64,000 nucleotides of DNA, from positions 1 through 64,000 of the forward strand of contig AUXH01000004.1 of the NCBI GenBank assembly GCA_000482145.1. The letters run 5' to 3'. The notes beneath the pieces are model-generated. The model did no database searches, was not told the DNA's origin, and saw nothing but the letters and a program-made list of their open reading frames with translations. This DNA comes from Strigomonas culicis. Taxonomy: Eukaryota > Euglenozoa > Kinetoplastea > Trypanosomatida > Trypanosomatidae. A program made the translations under genes and the position numbers. Below are positions 54,511 through 62,805 of the stretch, one piece after another. The stretch's first letter is position 1; every line of letters begins with the position of its first letter.

Positions 54511-55299
54511 TCACACGACGGTGACGGTGATCTTGCCAAGGCCCTGGATTCCTGCCTCCATCACGTCGCCTTTACGCACCGGGCCGACGCCAGACGGCGT
54601 GCCCGTGTAGATAAGGTCGCCGGGCTTGAGTGTCACCTGCTTGGACAGGAACGACACAATCTCGTGGATGGGTGTCACCATGCAGTTGAGGTTACCGTCC
54701 TGCCGGATGTGGTCGTTCACCTTGAGGTAGATCCTGCCCTGCTGCGCGAGGGTGCGCTCGTCGCGGAGCCCGTCGATGAACACCTCCGGCGCCGCCTCCC
54801 GCAGCTCCTCGGCGAGCAGCAGCGGCGAGCACACGACGCCGTCGTCGGGGCCCTTGGCGAGGTCCCACGGGTGCCCGTGCTGCTTTGCCTTGAGCTGCAC
54901 GTCGCGGCACGTCATGTCGAGGCCGATGCCATAGGCGTAGATCACCTGCTTCGCCTCCTCATGCGCGAGGTTGGAGAACTCCTGCAGCGCGGTGTTCAGC
55001 CGGTGGGGGCCGAGCGCGACGACCAGCTCCACCTCGTGGTGGTAGCTCTCTGTGATGGGCGGGTAGCGGATGGACATGGTGGACGACGGGCTCACAAAGT
55101 TGTCGCGCTCCGTCACGAGTGAGTCCGTCGGCTTGCAGAAGAAGAAGGGGTTCGTGCGGTTCGTCTTGCCGCCCATCTCCTTCGCGTGGCTCTCGTAGTT
55201 CTGCCCCACACAGTAGATGCGACGCACCGGAAAGTGCAAGTTCTTGCCAACAATCGGCACGACCGTCTGGCGGACAGGGGCAAACGCTAGCGAAGTCAT
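54511..55299 (-). CDS. Fumarylacetoacetate hydrolase-domain protein (FAHD1-like acylpyruvase)
   Basis: This 262-aa enzyme spans a single FAH domain. It shows RIYCVGQNYESHAKEM (28-42; FAHD1 has 'CVGRNYADHVREM'), the metal-binding HHEVELVVALG (E89, E91), YAYGIGLDMTCRDVQ with D128, and TPIHEIVSFLSKQVTLKPGDLIYTGTPSGVGPV near the C-terminus. FAHD1 relatives cleave acylpyruvates or decarboxylate oxaloacetate with Mg2+. The region upstream in frame as far as 56052 is AT-rich gap and overlaps the neighbouring protease gene, so the start is MTSLAFAP, 3 nt after an AG. A mitochondrial location is possible but no clear targeting peptide is seen. Confidence 0.9.
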   Translation of the reverse strand: MTSLAFAPVRQTVVPIVGKNLHFPVRRIYCVGQNYESHAKEMGGKTNRTNPFFFCKPTDSLVTERDNFVSPSSTMSIRYPPITESYHHEVELVVALGPHRLNTALQEFSNLAHEEAKQVIYAYGIGLDMTCRDVQLKAKQHGHPWDLAKGPDDGVVCSPLLLAEELREAAPEVFIDGLRDERTLAQQGRIYLKVNDHIRQDGNLNCMVTPIHEIVSFLSKQVTLKPGDLIYTGTPSGVGPVRKGDVMEAGIQGLGKITVTVV

Positions 55300-55768
55300 G
55301 GCTTTAGAGGCCGTTGTTAATCGTAGTAATAATGATGATAAAAAAAAAGAGAAAGTAAAACAAAAAGAAGAAGGAAATAAGGTAAGAAAAACACAACCTT
55401 TACACTGGAAGGGGGGAAAAAAAACGAAGTTTTCGATTCCTTTTTTCTCTTTATTTTGTTTCCAAAGACTACCTAACGTATATAACGAAGTGCCACCGGA
55501 GAAGAGAAAATGAAATGAAAACAAAGAAAACAAAGTACGATAATGTGTAAAGTGTAGAGGATACTTCAAAGGATAAGACGAAACGGGATGGGATGAGTAG
55601 AACATAGAATTGCTGATACAACTACCAAACTTACAAGGATTCGATAACACATCTAACACATCAATGATAAGCACATTCGTGTGTTCAACTCCAACGCTCC
55701 CCAAAGCAACGGTCATATAGATTCTTTTTCTTTTCGTTACGTACGTTTGTAGAAAAACAGCAAGAGCA
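55300..55768. other. Intergenic region
   Basis: A-rich on the plus strand (55340-55380 and 55415-55430), the minus-strand pyrimidine tracts for the FAH-domain gene. No other feature. Confidence 0.6.
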
Positions 55769-58700
55769 TCATTCACGGAGAAGGGACCACACCAGAACTG
55801 CAAGGAGCAGTGTGGTGCCACCCAACAGCGCAAACCAGCCGACAAAAAGGCTATGCCGCGCCCAACGAGAGAAGGCCGTGCGCACCGGCCACGCACGGTC
55901 CAGCGCGCGCGTGACGGCCGCCGCCTGCCCGCTGCCGCCGCTGTTGGGGGACGGGTGGGGCGCCGACACGCGCACGGCCGCAATGCCCGTTGTACAGTTC
56001 GCCACGTGCAGCGCGCCCCGCCCCGCCACCGTGAGGTACTCCAGCGCGACACTCTCGGTCAGGTAGTCGTACGCGGGCGCGCGTGTCAGCCGGCCGCCGT
56101 CGGCCGCGGGGTGCGAAAAGAGCAGCCGCGCCTGCCAGCGCGCCCGCAGGGTGCGCCGCACATCACCGGCGGCGATGCCCTTCGTGTCGTGGTACGTCTG
56201 CAGGCACACCAGCGTGTGGCGCGACAGGTACAGGGTCAGGTTGGCCTCGACGAAGAAGGTGACGTGGTGGTGGGTCGCGTTCTTCTCGTCGTGCCGCCGC
56301 GGCACCGCGGCGAGGCGCAGCGCGCGCAGATCCATCCCCGTGCGGTGCACCCCGAGCAGCGCGCTGACATCCCCCAGGAAGGACTTCTTCTGAAACATGG
56401 AGGGGCAGGCGAGGAGCGGGACGCGCGGCTTGGCCCCTTTGCGGCGCGCCGCCCCGCCGCTGCCGCCGCTGCCCACCGGGAGGCCCAGCTGCCGCTGCAC
56501 CGCCGCGACGAGCTCCCCCGTGCGGTCGGTGCCGCGCGCGGCGACGGTGTAGTGCAGGTAGAAGGCGGTGTACACGTCCGCGACGGCGACGAGGTGCGAC
56601 GTGACAGGCGCGGACAGCAGCGCCACGCTGCTGCGCACGGGGTCCACGACCCGGACGGTGTCCGTGTCCACGTGCGGGAGGCCGAAGAGAGAGATGGACG
56701 AGGCACGTGCCGCAGGGCCGCCACCACCGCCGGCTCCTCCCGTTACCGTGGACGCGTTGCTGTCCCGCGCAACCAGCGCCGCGCTCGCTGGGTGGCTGCT
56801 CAGGTTGCTGTCCGCGCCGTCGATGAGGCCCGGCGGCACAAAGCTCATCACCATCTGCGACGTGGGCGAGACGGTGGTGCCGGCGAAGCGGCAGTACTCC
56901 CCCGGCGCCACCCACAGCGCGTCCGTCAGCGCGAACACCTCCGTGACGTCGGCGGGTGGGCTGTCCCGATGATGGGGGTGGGGCCCGCTGTACGCGCGCG
57001 CGCTGAGGGCGGCCGCCTGCGCGGCGAAGACGCTGTGGCGCACGGTGGTCAGGCCCCGGCACGTGGAGCGCAGCACGACGGCGGCACTGACCGTCACGAA
57101 GGTCGAGCTGTCCTCGTGGAGCGACTTCCGCGCCGCCCGCGTGGTGTCCACCAACGGGATGTAGCTGAGCGAGAGAACGTGCACCTTCTCCACCGTGATG
57201 GGGCAGCCGTCCGGCGCCGGCGCGCTGCCCGCGGCAAGCCGCGCCGCGTCCCGCCTCGATAGGAAGGAGGAGTAGCGCAGGTACGTCAGGAGATCCCGCT
57301 CCACCGCCAGCGAGACCTGCTCCTTGCAGCGCCGGAAGAGCGCGGTGTCCACCTTCTCCGTCGCGTGCTCCGCCTCGATCAGCAGCACGGCCTCCATCGT
57401 GGCGACGTAGAAGGCGTGCTCTTCGCTCTGCGTGGCCTGCTGCTGGGCGGCCCGCCTCTCCTCGCCCGTGAGCCCGCCCTTCTCTGCGGTCGGCGCGGGC
57501 CCGGCAGGCGGCGGCGCCCTCTCGTGCGCCCGCACCGGTGGCTCCTCCACAAAGAACAAATGCGGCGACTGGGGCGTACAGAGCACACCGGCGTCCTCGC
57601 ACCGCACCGCGCCGGTGAGTCCCGTGACGTTCGGCGGCAGCAGCACGGAGCCGGCCCGCCCGTCCTCCGGGCACGGCAGCCACGCGCCGCTGACCTGCAC
57701 CTGCAGCACCCAGCGCACGGCGTGTCGCGGTGTCGGGTGCGAGAGTGAAGCGGTGCGCCGCGGCACGCAGCGCGTGCGGAGGCAAGCGACGCGGTCCGGC
57801 GAAGGGGCCGCCGCGGCGGTAGGGTAGGCGGCTGATGCTTCTGCCACAGGCACCGCCGCCGCACGAACGTTCGCGGTCATGAAGCAGCGCGCGTCGCTGC
57901 CGTGGTAGAGCAGGGAGACGCGGCTCCCCCCGTCTGCCGCGGCGAGCCGGCCGTTGCGCTCCTCGAGGGGATACGTGGTCGCCTCGGTCTGGCTCGGCAG
58001 CACGCAGGAGCCCAGCGGGTGTGCCTCCACGACGGGGCACTGGTCCATCAGCAGCGCACCTGCCTGTCGGTTGCTGCTGCAGAGGCCAAAGCTGGTGCGG
58101 TCGCTGGAGCACTGCAAAGAGGGCTGTGGCGCACACCAGTAAAGGGAGGATGGCGAGGCCGCCGCCGCCGTCCTCGTCCGCAGGCGGCAGAACGTGGCGT
58201 TCAGGAAGTCGCACCCTGCGTCGCGGCCCCACTGCATCTCCACCTCATGATTCGGCACAGCCGCGTTCTCCGTCACGGGCGCCGAAGCCACATTGACGCG
58301 ATAGAACGGCAGCGAGTCCAGGAAGAGCAGCGTAAAGGGGCTCAGGATGGACGTCAGCGGCGTCAGCACGCCCGACATGAGCTCGTCCCGCAGCACGCGC
58401 CGCTCCCAGTGCGTCCCCGCGGTGCCGTCGCCGCCCTCGTCCTCCAGCGGCACGCCGTCGACGTGGGAGCAGTTGAAGTAGTGCCGCGCCTGGTCCACGA
58501 CGCGGGGCTCCGTCACGAGGTGGTAGGTCGGCCGGTAGGCCTCCACGGTGCGGAGCGCGCCCGCCTCCATGTCGCGCTTCACACTCCGCGCCTTCAGGTA
58601 GAGCGGGTTGAAGCCGAGCACGTGGAACAGCTCATGCTTGATCGAGTTGGTGTACTGCTCCATCCACAGGGAGAAGGCGTCGTCGCGCGGTCCCGTCCGC

Positions 58701-59926
58701 AGCGACGGACACGTGTCGGCCTCCGCCTCGCCACCCCGCCACCACCGCGAGAAGAAGGAAAGCGGAGTGTCGCCGCTGCCCACGCGGCCCGTCTCGCTGG
58801 AGTGGCCATCGTTCGCCTGTACGAAGCGGATACGCCGCTCTGCCTCGTCGTTGCCCGTGTAGGCGGTCAGGAAGATGTTGTAGAAAGACGACGCGCTCGT
58901 CGGAAAGATGTGGCGCGGCACAAAGTTAATCCGCGCCACCGTCGGGCGGTGCGTGCTCGTGTCGACGCCACAGAGGCCGGACCACGCAACGGTGCGGTTG
59001 TCGTTCTGGGGGGTGGGCACCGCCATCGCAAAGATGAGCAAGTCTGTGTTGGTGGAGGATCGCACCGCATACGTGCTGCTCGACGGTGCGTCGCTCACGT
59101 TTCCCTGTCCGCCGGACACCGCGGTTGGGTGCTTCTTGACATGGATACTCCTCGGGTACTTGGCGAGCAGGTCGCCGCAGATGTCCTCGCGAAACACCAG
59201 GGGGGAGCGGTAGCGGTACACTTTAAGGAGCGACTCCATCAGATGGGTCACGCGTGGCAGGACGCGGTTCAGCAGGTAGTCGCGCTTCTCCTTCGTCAGC
59301 ACATCCTCTGGTGCGCAGACGACCGTGCTGTCGCCGCTGCCGCCGCTGTCGAGGCCGTGCTGGCGGCGCTCATATGGCGCGGGGCAGAACTTCTCCGTGT
59401 CAAAGAGGGCACTGAGGTCGAACCGCACGCGGATGGGCTCGTAGTGATCCTTGTCGAATTTCCGATTGAAAGTGGCATTAAAGCGTTCCGACGACTGCGG
59501 TTTACGCTCCCCTACACTACTGTTGCGAGAAGGGCGTGGAGAGGCTCGTCCACCGTTGTCTTGTTCGACGCGCAACGCAGACTCTCTCCCCGTCGCCTGA
59601 CGGCTCGCCCAATTAGTCACGTCTGCCCCATCGCTCGTCGTCGTCGCCAGAGCGAAAACATCTTCCCTTTCAAAAATACCCTCCATACTTTGCGAAGAGT
59701 GCTTAAAGAGCGGATGGTAGAGCCCTCGGAGGGAATGGGTGTTGCTGTGCAAACAAGTGGAAGAGGAATTCGCCGGCACGGCCGACGCGTTAGTTCCGCG
59801 AAGCCGTGCATGTACCCCGTGTGTCGATTTCGCCTCTGCCCAATCGGCAGCTACAATTAAAAGCAAAAAGACGTTCAAGAGCGTCCACAGACGGACGAAG
59901 AGTGGAGATCGCCGTGTGGGAGACAT
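55769..59926 (-). CDS. Very large leishmanolysin-family (M8, GP63-like) metalloprotease
   Basis: This 1385-aa protein has a signal peptide (hydrophobic core about 12-31), a propeptide-like region, and an M8 catalytic domain. The zinc site is HELFHVLGF (H431, E432, H435) and the third ligand is in GTHWERRVLRDELM (H506), just as in leishmanolysin. Cysteines continue through about 720 (for example CDFLNATFCRLRT). The remaining 650 residues are not leishmanolysin-like: they are Ala/Ser/Pro-rich with scattered Cys and glycosylation sites and end in a membrane span (about 1362-1382) and a two-residue tail. Classical GP63 has about 600 residues and a GPI anchor, so this is a long, transmembrane form, probably on the surface or in the endomembrane system. 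The pieces known for catalysis are present. Confidence 0.88.
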   Translation of the reverse strand: MSPTRRSPLFVRLWTLLNVFLLLIVAADWAEAKSTHGVHARLRGTNASAVPANSSSTCLHSNTHSLRGLYHPLFKHSSQSMEGIFEREDVFALATTTSDGADVTNWASRQATGRESALRVEQDNGGRASPRPSRNSSVGERKPQSSERFNATFNRKFDKDHYEPIRVRFDLSALFDTEKFCPAPYERRQHGLDSGGSGDSTVVCAPEDVLTKEKRDYLLNRVLPRVTHLMESLLKVYRYRSPLVFREDICGDLLAKYPRSIHVKKHPTAVSGGQGNVSDAPSSSTYAVRSSTNTDLLIFAMAVPTPQNDNRTVAWSGLCGVDTSTHRPTVARINFVPRHIFPTSASSFYNIFLTAYTGNDEAERRIRFVQANDGHSSETGRVGSGDTPLSFFSRWWRGGEAEADTCPSLRTGPRDDAFSLWMEQYTNSIKHELFHVLGFNPLYLKARSVKRDMEAGALRTVEAYRPTYHLVTEPRVVDQARHYFNCSHVDGVPLEDEGGDGTAGTHWERRVLRDELMSGVLTPLTSILSPFTLLFLDSLPFYRVNVASAPVTENAAVPNHEVEMQWGRDAGCDFLNATFCRLRTRTAAAASPSSLYWCAPQPSLQCSSDRTSFGLCSSNRQAGALLMDQCPVVEAHPLGSCVLPSQTEATTYPLEERNGRLAAADGGSRVSLLYHGSDARCFMTANVRAAAVPVAEASAAYPTAAAAPSPDRVACLRTRCVPRRTASLSHPTPRHAVRWVLQVQVSGAWLPCPEDGRAGSVLLPPNVTGLTGAVRCEDAGVLCTPQSPHLFFVEEPPVRAHERAPPPAGPAPTAEKGGLTGEERRAAQQQATQSEEHAFYVATMEAVLLIEAEHATEKVDTALFRRCKEQVSLAVERDLLTYLRYSSFLSRRDAARLAAGSAPAPDGCPITVEKVHVLSLSYIPLVDTTRAARKSLHEDSSTFVTVSAAVVLRSTCRGLTTVRHSVFAAQAAALSARAYSGPHPHHRDSPPADVTEVFALTDALWVAPGEYCRFAGTTVSPTSQMVMSFVPPGLIDGADSNLSSHPASAALVARDSNASTVTGGAGGGGGPAARASSISLFGLPHVDTDTVRVVDPVRSSVALLSAPVTSHLVAVADVYTAFYLHYTVAARGTDRTGELVAAVQRQLGLPVGSGGSGGAARRKGAKPRVPLLACPSMFQKKSFLGDVSALLGVHRTGMDLRALRLAAVPRRHDEKNATHHHVTFFVEANLTLYLSRHTLVCLQTYHDTKGIAAGDVRRTLRARWQARLLFSHPAADGGRLTRAPAYDYLTESVALEYLTVAGRGALHVANCTTGIAAVRVSAPHPSPNSGGSGQAAAVTRALDRAWPVRTAFSRWARHSLFVGWFALLGGTTLLLAVLVWSLLRE

Positions 59927-60523
59927 TACAATAGTCTTGTGTCACGCTTGAGAAAGAGAAAGCAAAGTTGATTAACGATAAATAAGAATTATGATTGATT
60001 TATCAATCATTTTATAACTGTCCACTCTTACAACTCTAAAGAGAAAGAAAAAAAAAACTATTTTCTTTTTGAGAAAATTGTCAGATTCCTGTGGCAGCAA
60101 CGGTATACTAAAGCGACCCCGTCATAAATAGAAAGAGAGACAAAGTGAGATGGAAAAGTGAATCACAATAGAGCAGAAAGAAATAAGCACTTTCACACAA
60201 TATGCATGAAGACGTGCGAATCATAGTGGCTGTACATGACGATCGTATTGGGTAACAACAAAAAAAGGAGTGTGTGTTGTTGTAAGCTTACAAATACGTT
60301 CCTTATCATTTCTGTTTTTATTCAGCCTAGGGGCCATCATAGAAATAACAACACGGTCGTATCAATAAGTACAGGCAACGGCGTTAATATGGATGCATAA
60401 ACACGGGTATGAGCAACAACAGTAAAAAAAAAAAGAAAGGAAAAACAGAACCACACTCTGTAGCAAGCAAAAGGGAACGAAGGAAAAAATGTGTCATCCT
60501 TCAACGTGAGAGTTCGTTCTCAT
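59927..60523. other. Intergenic region
   Basis: AT-rich DNA with A-runs at about 60046-60057 and 60421-60432. It holds the 3' flank of the sorting nexin gene and the splice region of the protease gene. Nothing else is visible. Confidence 0.6.
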
Positions 60524-61789
60524 TCACTCCATGAGCTCCTCCGTTGAAGACAGCACATCATCCCACTCCTTCTTCAGCTGCTCCGCGCTCTTCATCTGAA
60601 TTCGCTTGAACACTTCTAAAAACTCCAGCATGTCCTCCTGCTTGAAGTTGTGGTAGCACAGGAAGTCGACCTTGAACTTCTCCATCCCCGCATTCAACTC
60701 GTTCTCGACCTCGAGCCGCTGCGTGCCGATTTGCGTGCGCTGCGTCCGCAGCTCCATGCACTTGTTGGGCGCCGTCGCGCGGCTGATCTTCTTATCCAGC
60801 TCGCTCTGGGTCTGACTGAGCTGCTGGATATACTGCACCGCTACGTAGAGCCGCTCCACGGTCTCTCCGACCGCGAGCGAGCTGAGGCTGTGGTAGCCGA
60901 GCTTGAACACGACGTTCTTCAGCTCCGACCGGTACTGCTTCTCGTACAGCGTGGACATGGACCCGCAGTGCAGCGCGACAGGGTTCACCGCCTTCTTGAG
61001 CGCCGCGTCCTCCTCGTCCTCGACGATGGCCGCAAAGCTCGTCGCGAACTGCTGTAGCGCGTCCGCCACCTCGCGGTGCTGATGCGCGAGCGCGTCCGTC
61101 TTGGCCCTGAGCGCGGCGAAGTTTGTCGCCAGGCAGTTCACGTGCCGCGCGATGCCCTCGATCTCCGTCAGCGAGAGCAGCGGCGCTCCGCGGTCGCCGG
61201 CGCCGCGGTCGGCCGCCTGCTCGAGGCGCGCCACCGCCTTGGTGTAGGTGATGCCGGCGGGCTCGCCCTCGCTGCGCTTCGCCATGCCTTTCCAGGACGA
61301 CAGAATGCTGACGGACAGGAAGGGCGGCATCTTGATCGGCTCCTTCGCCTTCCGCTCCCACTCATCGTCGTTGACGAAGAAGCGCTTGAGCAGATCGTCA
61401 TCGCAGAGCAGCGGGTGGTGGCACAGCTTCTGCAGGAAGATGCGCAGCAGCTCTCGGCGGTACTGCAGGAACTCTTCCGTCTTGCGCTTCTGCTCCGCCG
61501 CCTCGTCGCCGCGCCGCACCATCAGCACCGCGGCGCTCTTCAGTTTGTCCACCGCGTCGATGGCGGTCTCCTTCTCCGGGATGGGCGGCACCACGCAGAA
61601 CCAGTACTTGGCGCTCAGCATGTTGCGCAGCGTGAGGAAGTCGTTGTAGCGCCGCATGAAGACCACGCGCAGCTCCTTCCCAGCGAGTGAGCGCATCGTC
61701 ACGGGGTACTCGTAGTGGGAGAGGGAGAAGGTGCTTTGCCCTTGCGCCTCGATCGCATCGCCGATCTCAAAAAGTAATCCGTTCGACAT
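60524..61789 (-). CDS. PX-BAR sorting nexin
   Basis: This 421-aa protein has a PX domain (about 5-140) and a C-terminal helical BAR-type region (about 195-415). In PX, RRYNDFLTLRNML (46-58) gives the phosphoinositide-binding Arg and Tyr, and PPIPEK (about 68-73) is the Pro-rich loop. It ends with the LLRIFLQKLCHHPLLCDDDLLKRFF helix common to the family. The long helices after that have the spacing of Vps5/SNX1-type BAR domains (VVFKLGYHSLSSLAVGETVERLYVAVQYIQQ). Such proteins bind PI3P on endosomes and shape retromer tubules. The single PX-BAR layout fits SNX1/2/5/6/Vps5/Vps17, and the exact member is not resolved. The start is MSNGLLF. Confidence 0.87.
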   Translation of the reverse strand: MSNGLLFEIGDAIEAQGQSTFSLSHYEYPVTMRSLAGKELRVVFMRRYNDFLTLRNMLSAKYWFCVVPPIPEKETAIDAVDKLKSAAVLMVRRGDEAAEQKRKTEEFLQYRRELLRIFLQKLCHHPLLCDDDLLKRFFVNDDEWERKAKEPIKMPPFLSVSILSSWKGMAKRSEGEPAGITYTKAVARLEQAADRGAGDRGAPLLSLTEIEGIARHVNCLATNFAALRAKTDALAHQHREVADALQQFATSFAAIVEDEEDAALKKAVNPVALHCGSMSTLYEKQYRSELKNVVFKLGYHSLSSLAVGETVERLYVAVQYIQQLSQTQSELDKKISRATAPNKCMELRTQRTQIGTQRLEVENELNAGMEKFKVDFLCYHNFKQEDMLEFLEVFKRIQMKSAEQLKKEWDDVLSSTEELME

Positions 61790-62805
61790 GCGTGCGTGGT
61801 TCGCTATGTTTCAGTCGCGTTAGAAATAGAATGTAAGCAATACACTGAAACACGAAAAAAAAAAAAGGTGGTAGTAGGAGGATGCGCGAGAGGAAGAGAG
61901 AGGGGAGAGGAAGGGAGGGAAATCACCATTATTTGAAGACAGGGAAAGGGAGTACAAGTGAGAATTTAGATGTCAGCACACACACTCCAACACACCAAAC
62001 AAGTGTGAATGTGTGCGTCTCCGTGCGAGAGACAGAGGGCGAGCCCAAGTGTATTCAAAGAAGAAAAAGAGTGTATATCTTTGTACTCACAGTCATCACT
62101 ACAATACAAAAGCCTGCATGCACACACATACCTGGAGCAACATACAAAAAAATCTGATAATAATAATAAAAAAAGATGAAAGGAAAGAAGCGCAAAAAGA
62201 AATCGTTTTCACCAGAATACAAGTAAACAGTTTTAAAATAGGAACTCTTTTCTTCTAGCTAAATTGTAAGAATGTGGACAAAAAAAAAGGCAAACAACAA
62301 CCATAGTAATAATAAAGCAATACAATGCAATGAGTACACAACACGGGCAAAAGGAAAAGTAAAAAAAAAACATCAGCTTACACAACGACATACATTACTA
62401 TGTGTATTCATCAGTAGTGAAGAACGTACAATCATAATAATAACCGCCTCAAACCTGAAAACACAAGCAAGCAATTGGCACAAAAACCTGTACATGACAG
62501 TGAAATACCAGTGATCAAAGACGATCGCATTCCATCTTTACACACTGTCGAGCGGATCAGAACTACCTCATGAAGCACATTGAACACCAAAGTAGAGGGA
62601 AAATAGAGTATACACGGTAAAGGAAGAATACAGGAGTATAATTAATCATGTTATTCTGGTATATCTCTTTTCATAATTATGAACTGTATTATATTCCTTT
62701 TCTAGTTGACTTTACATTTAAGAATAGTAGTATCTGACGTGTAGTGAAGATACAGTACACAGATACCAAATCCGTAGAATAAAGATGAAAAAAAAAAGAG
62801 TGCAC
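61790..62805. other. Long (1.0 kb) intergenic region
   Basis: Mostly A-rich on the plus strand. Apart from short A-runs (61855-61865, 62148-62170, 62278-62288, 62787-62798) and AG-rich DNA at 61880-61925 (a CT-rich splice tract on the minus strand), I see no gene or RNA. Confidence 0.6.

Noticed and set aside
55300..56052. Upstream extension of the FAH-domain ORF to 513 codons
   Set aside because: The extension is AT-rich gap plus antiparallel shadow of the protease gene; the FAH fold starts near MTSLAFAP.
56163..58232. 689-codon minus-strand ORF in another frame of the same gene
   Set aside because: Arg/Gly/Ala-rich frame shadow with no motif; the 55769-59926 frame has signal peptide, zinc site and membrane anchor.
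57902..59860. 652-codon plus-strand ORF opposite the M8 protease gene
   Set aside because: It is antisense to a gene with clear motifs, has a low-complexity Arg/Val/Ala-rich product and no splice tract; long antisense ORFs arise from GC-rich codons.
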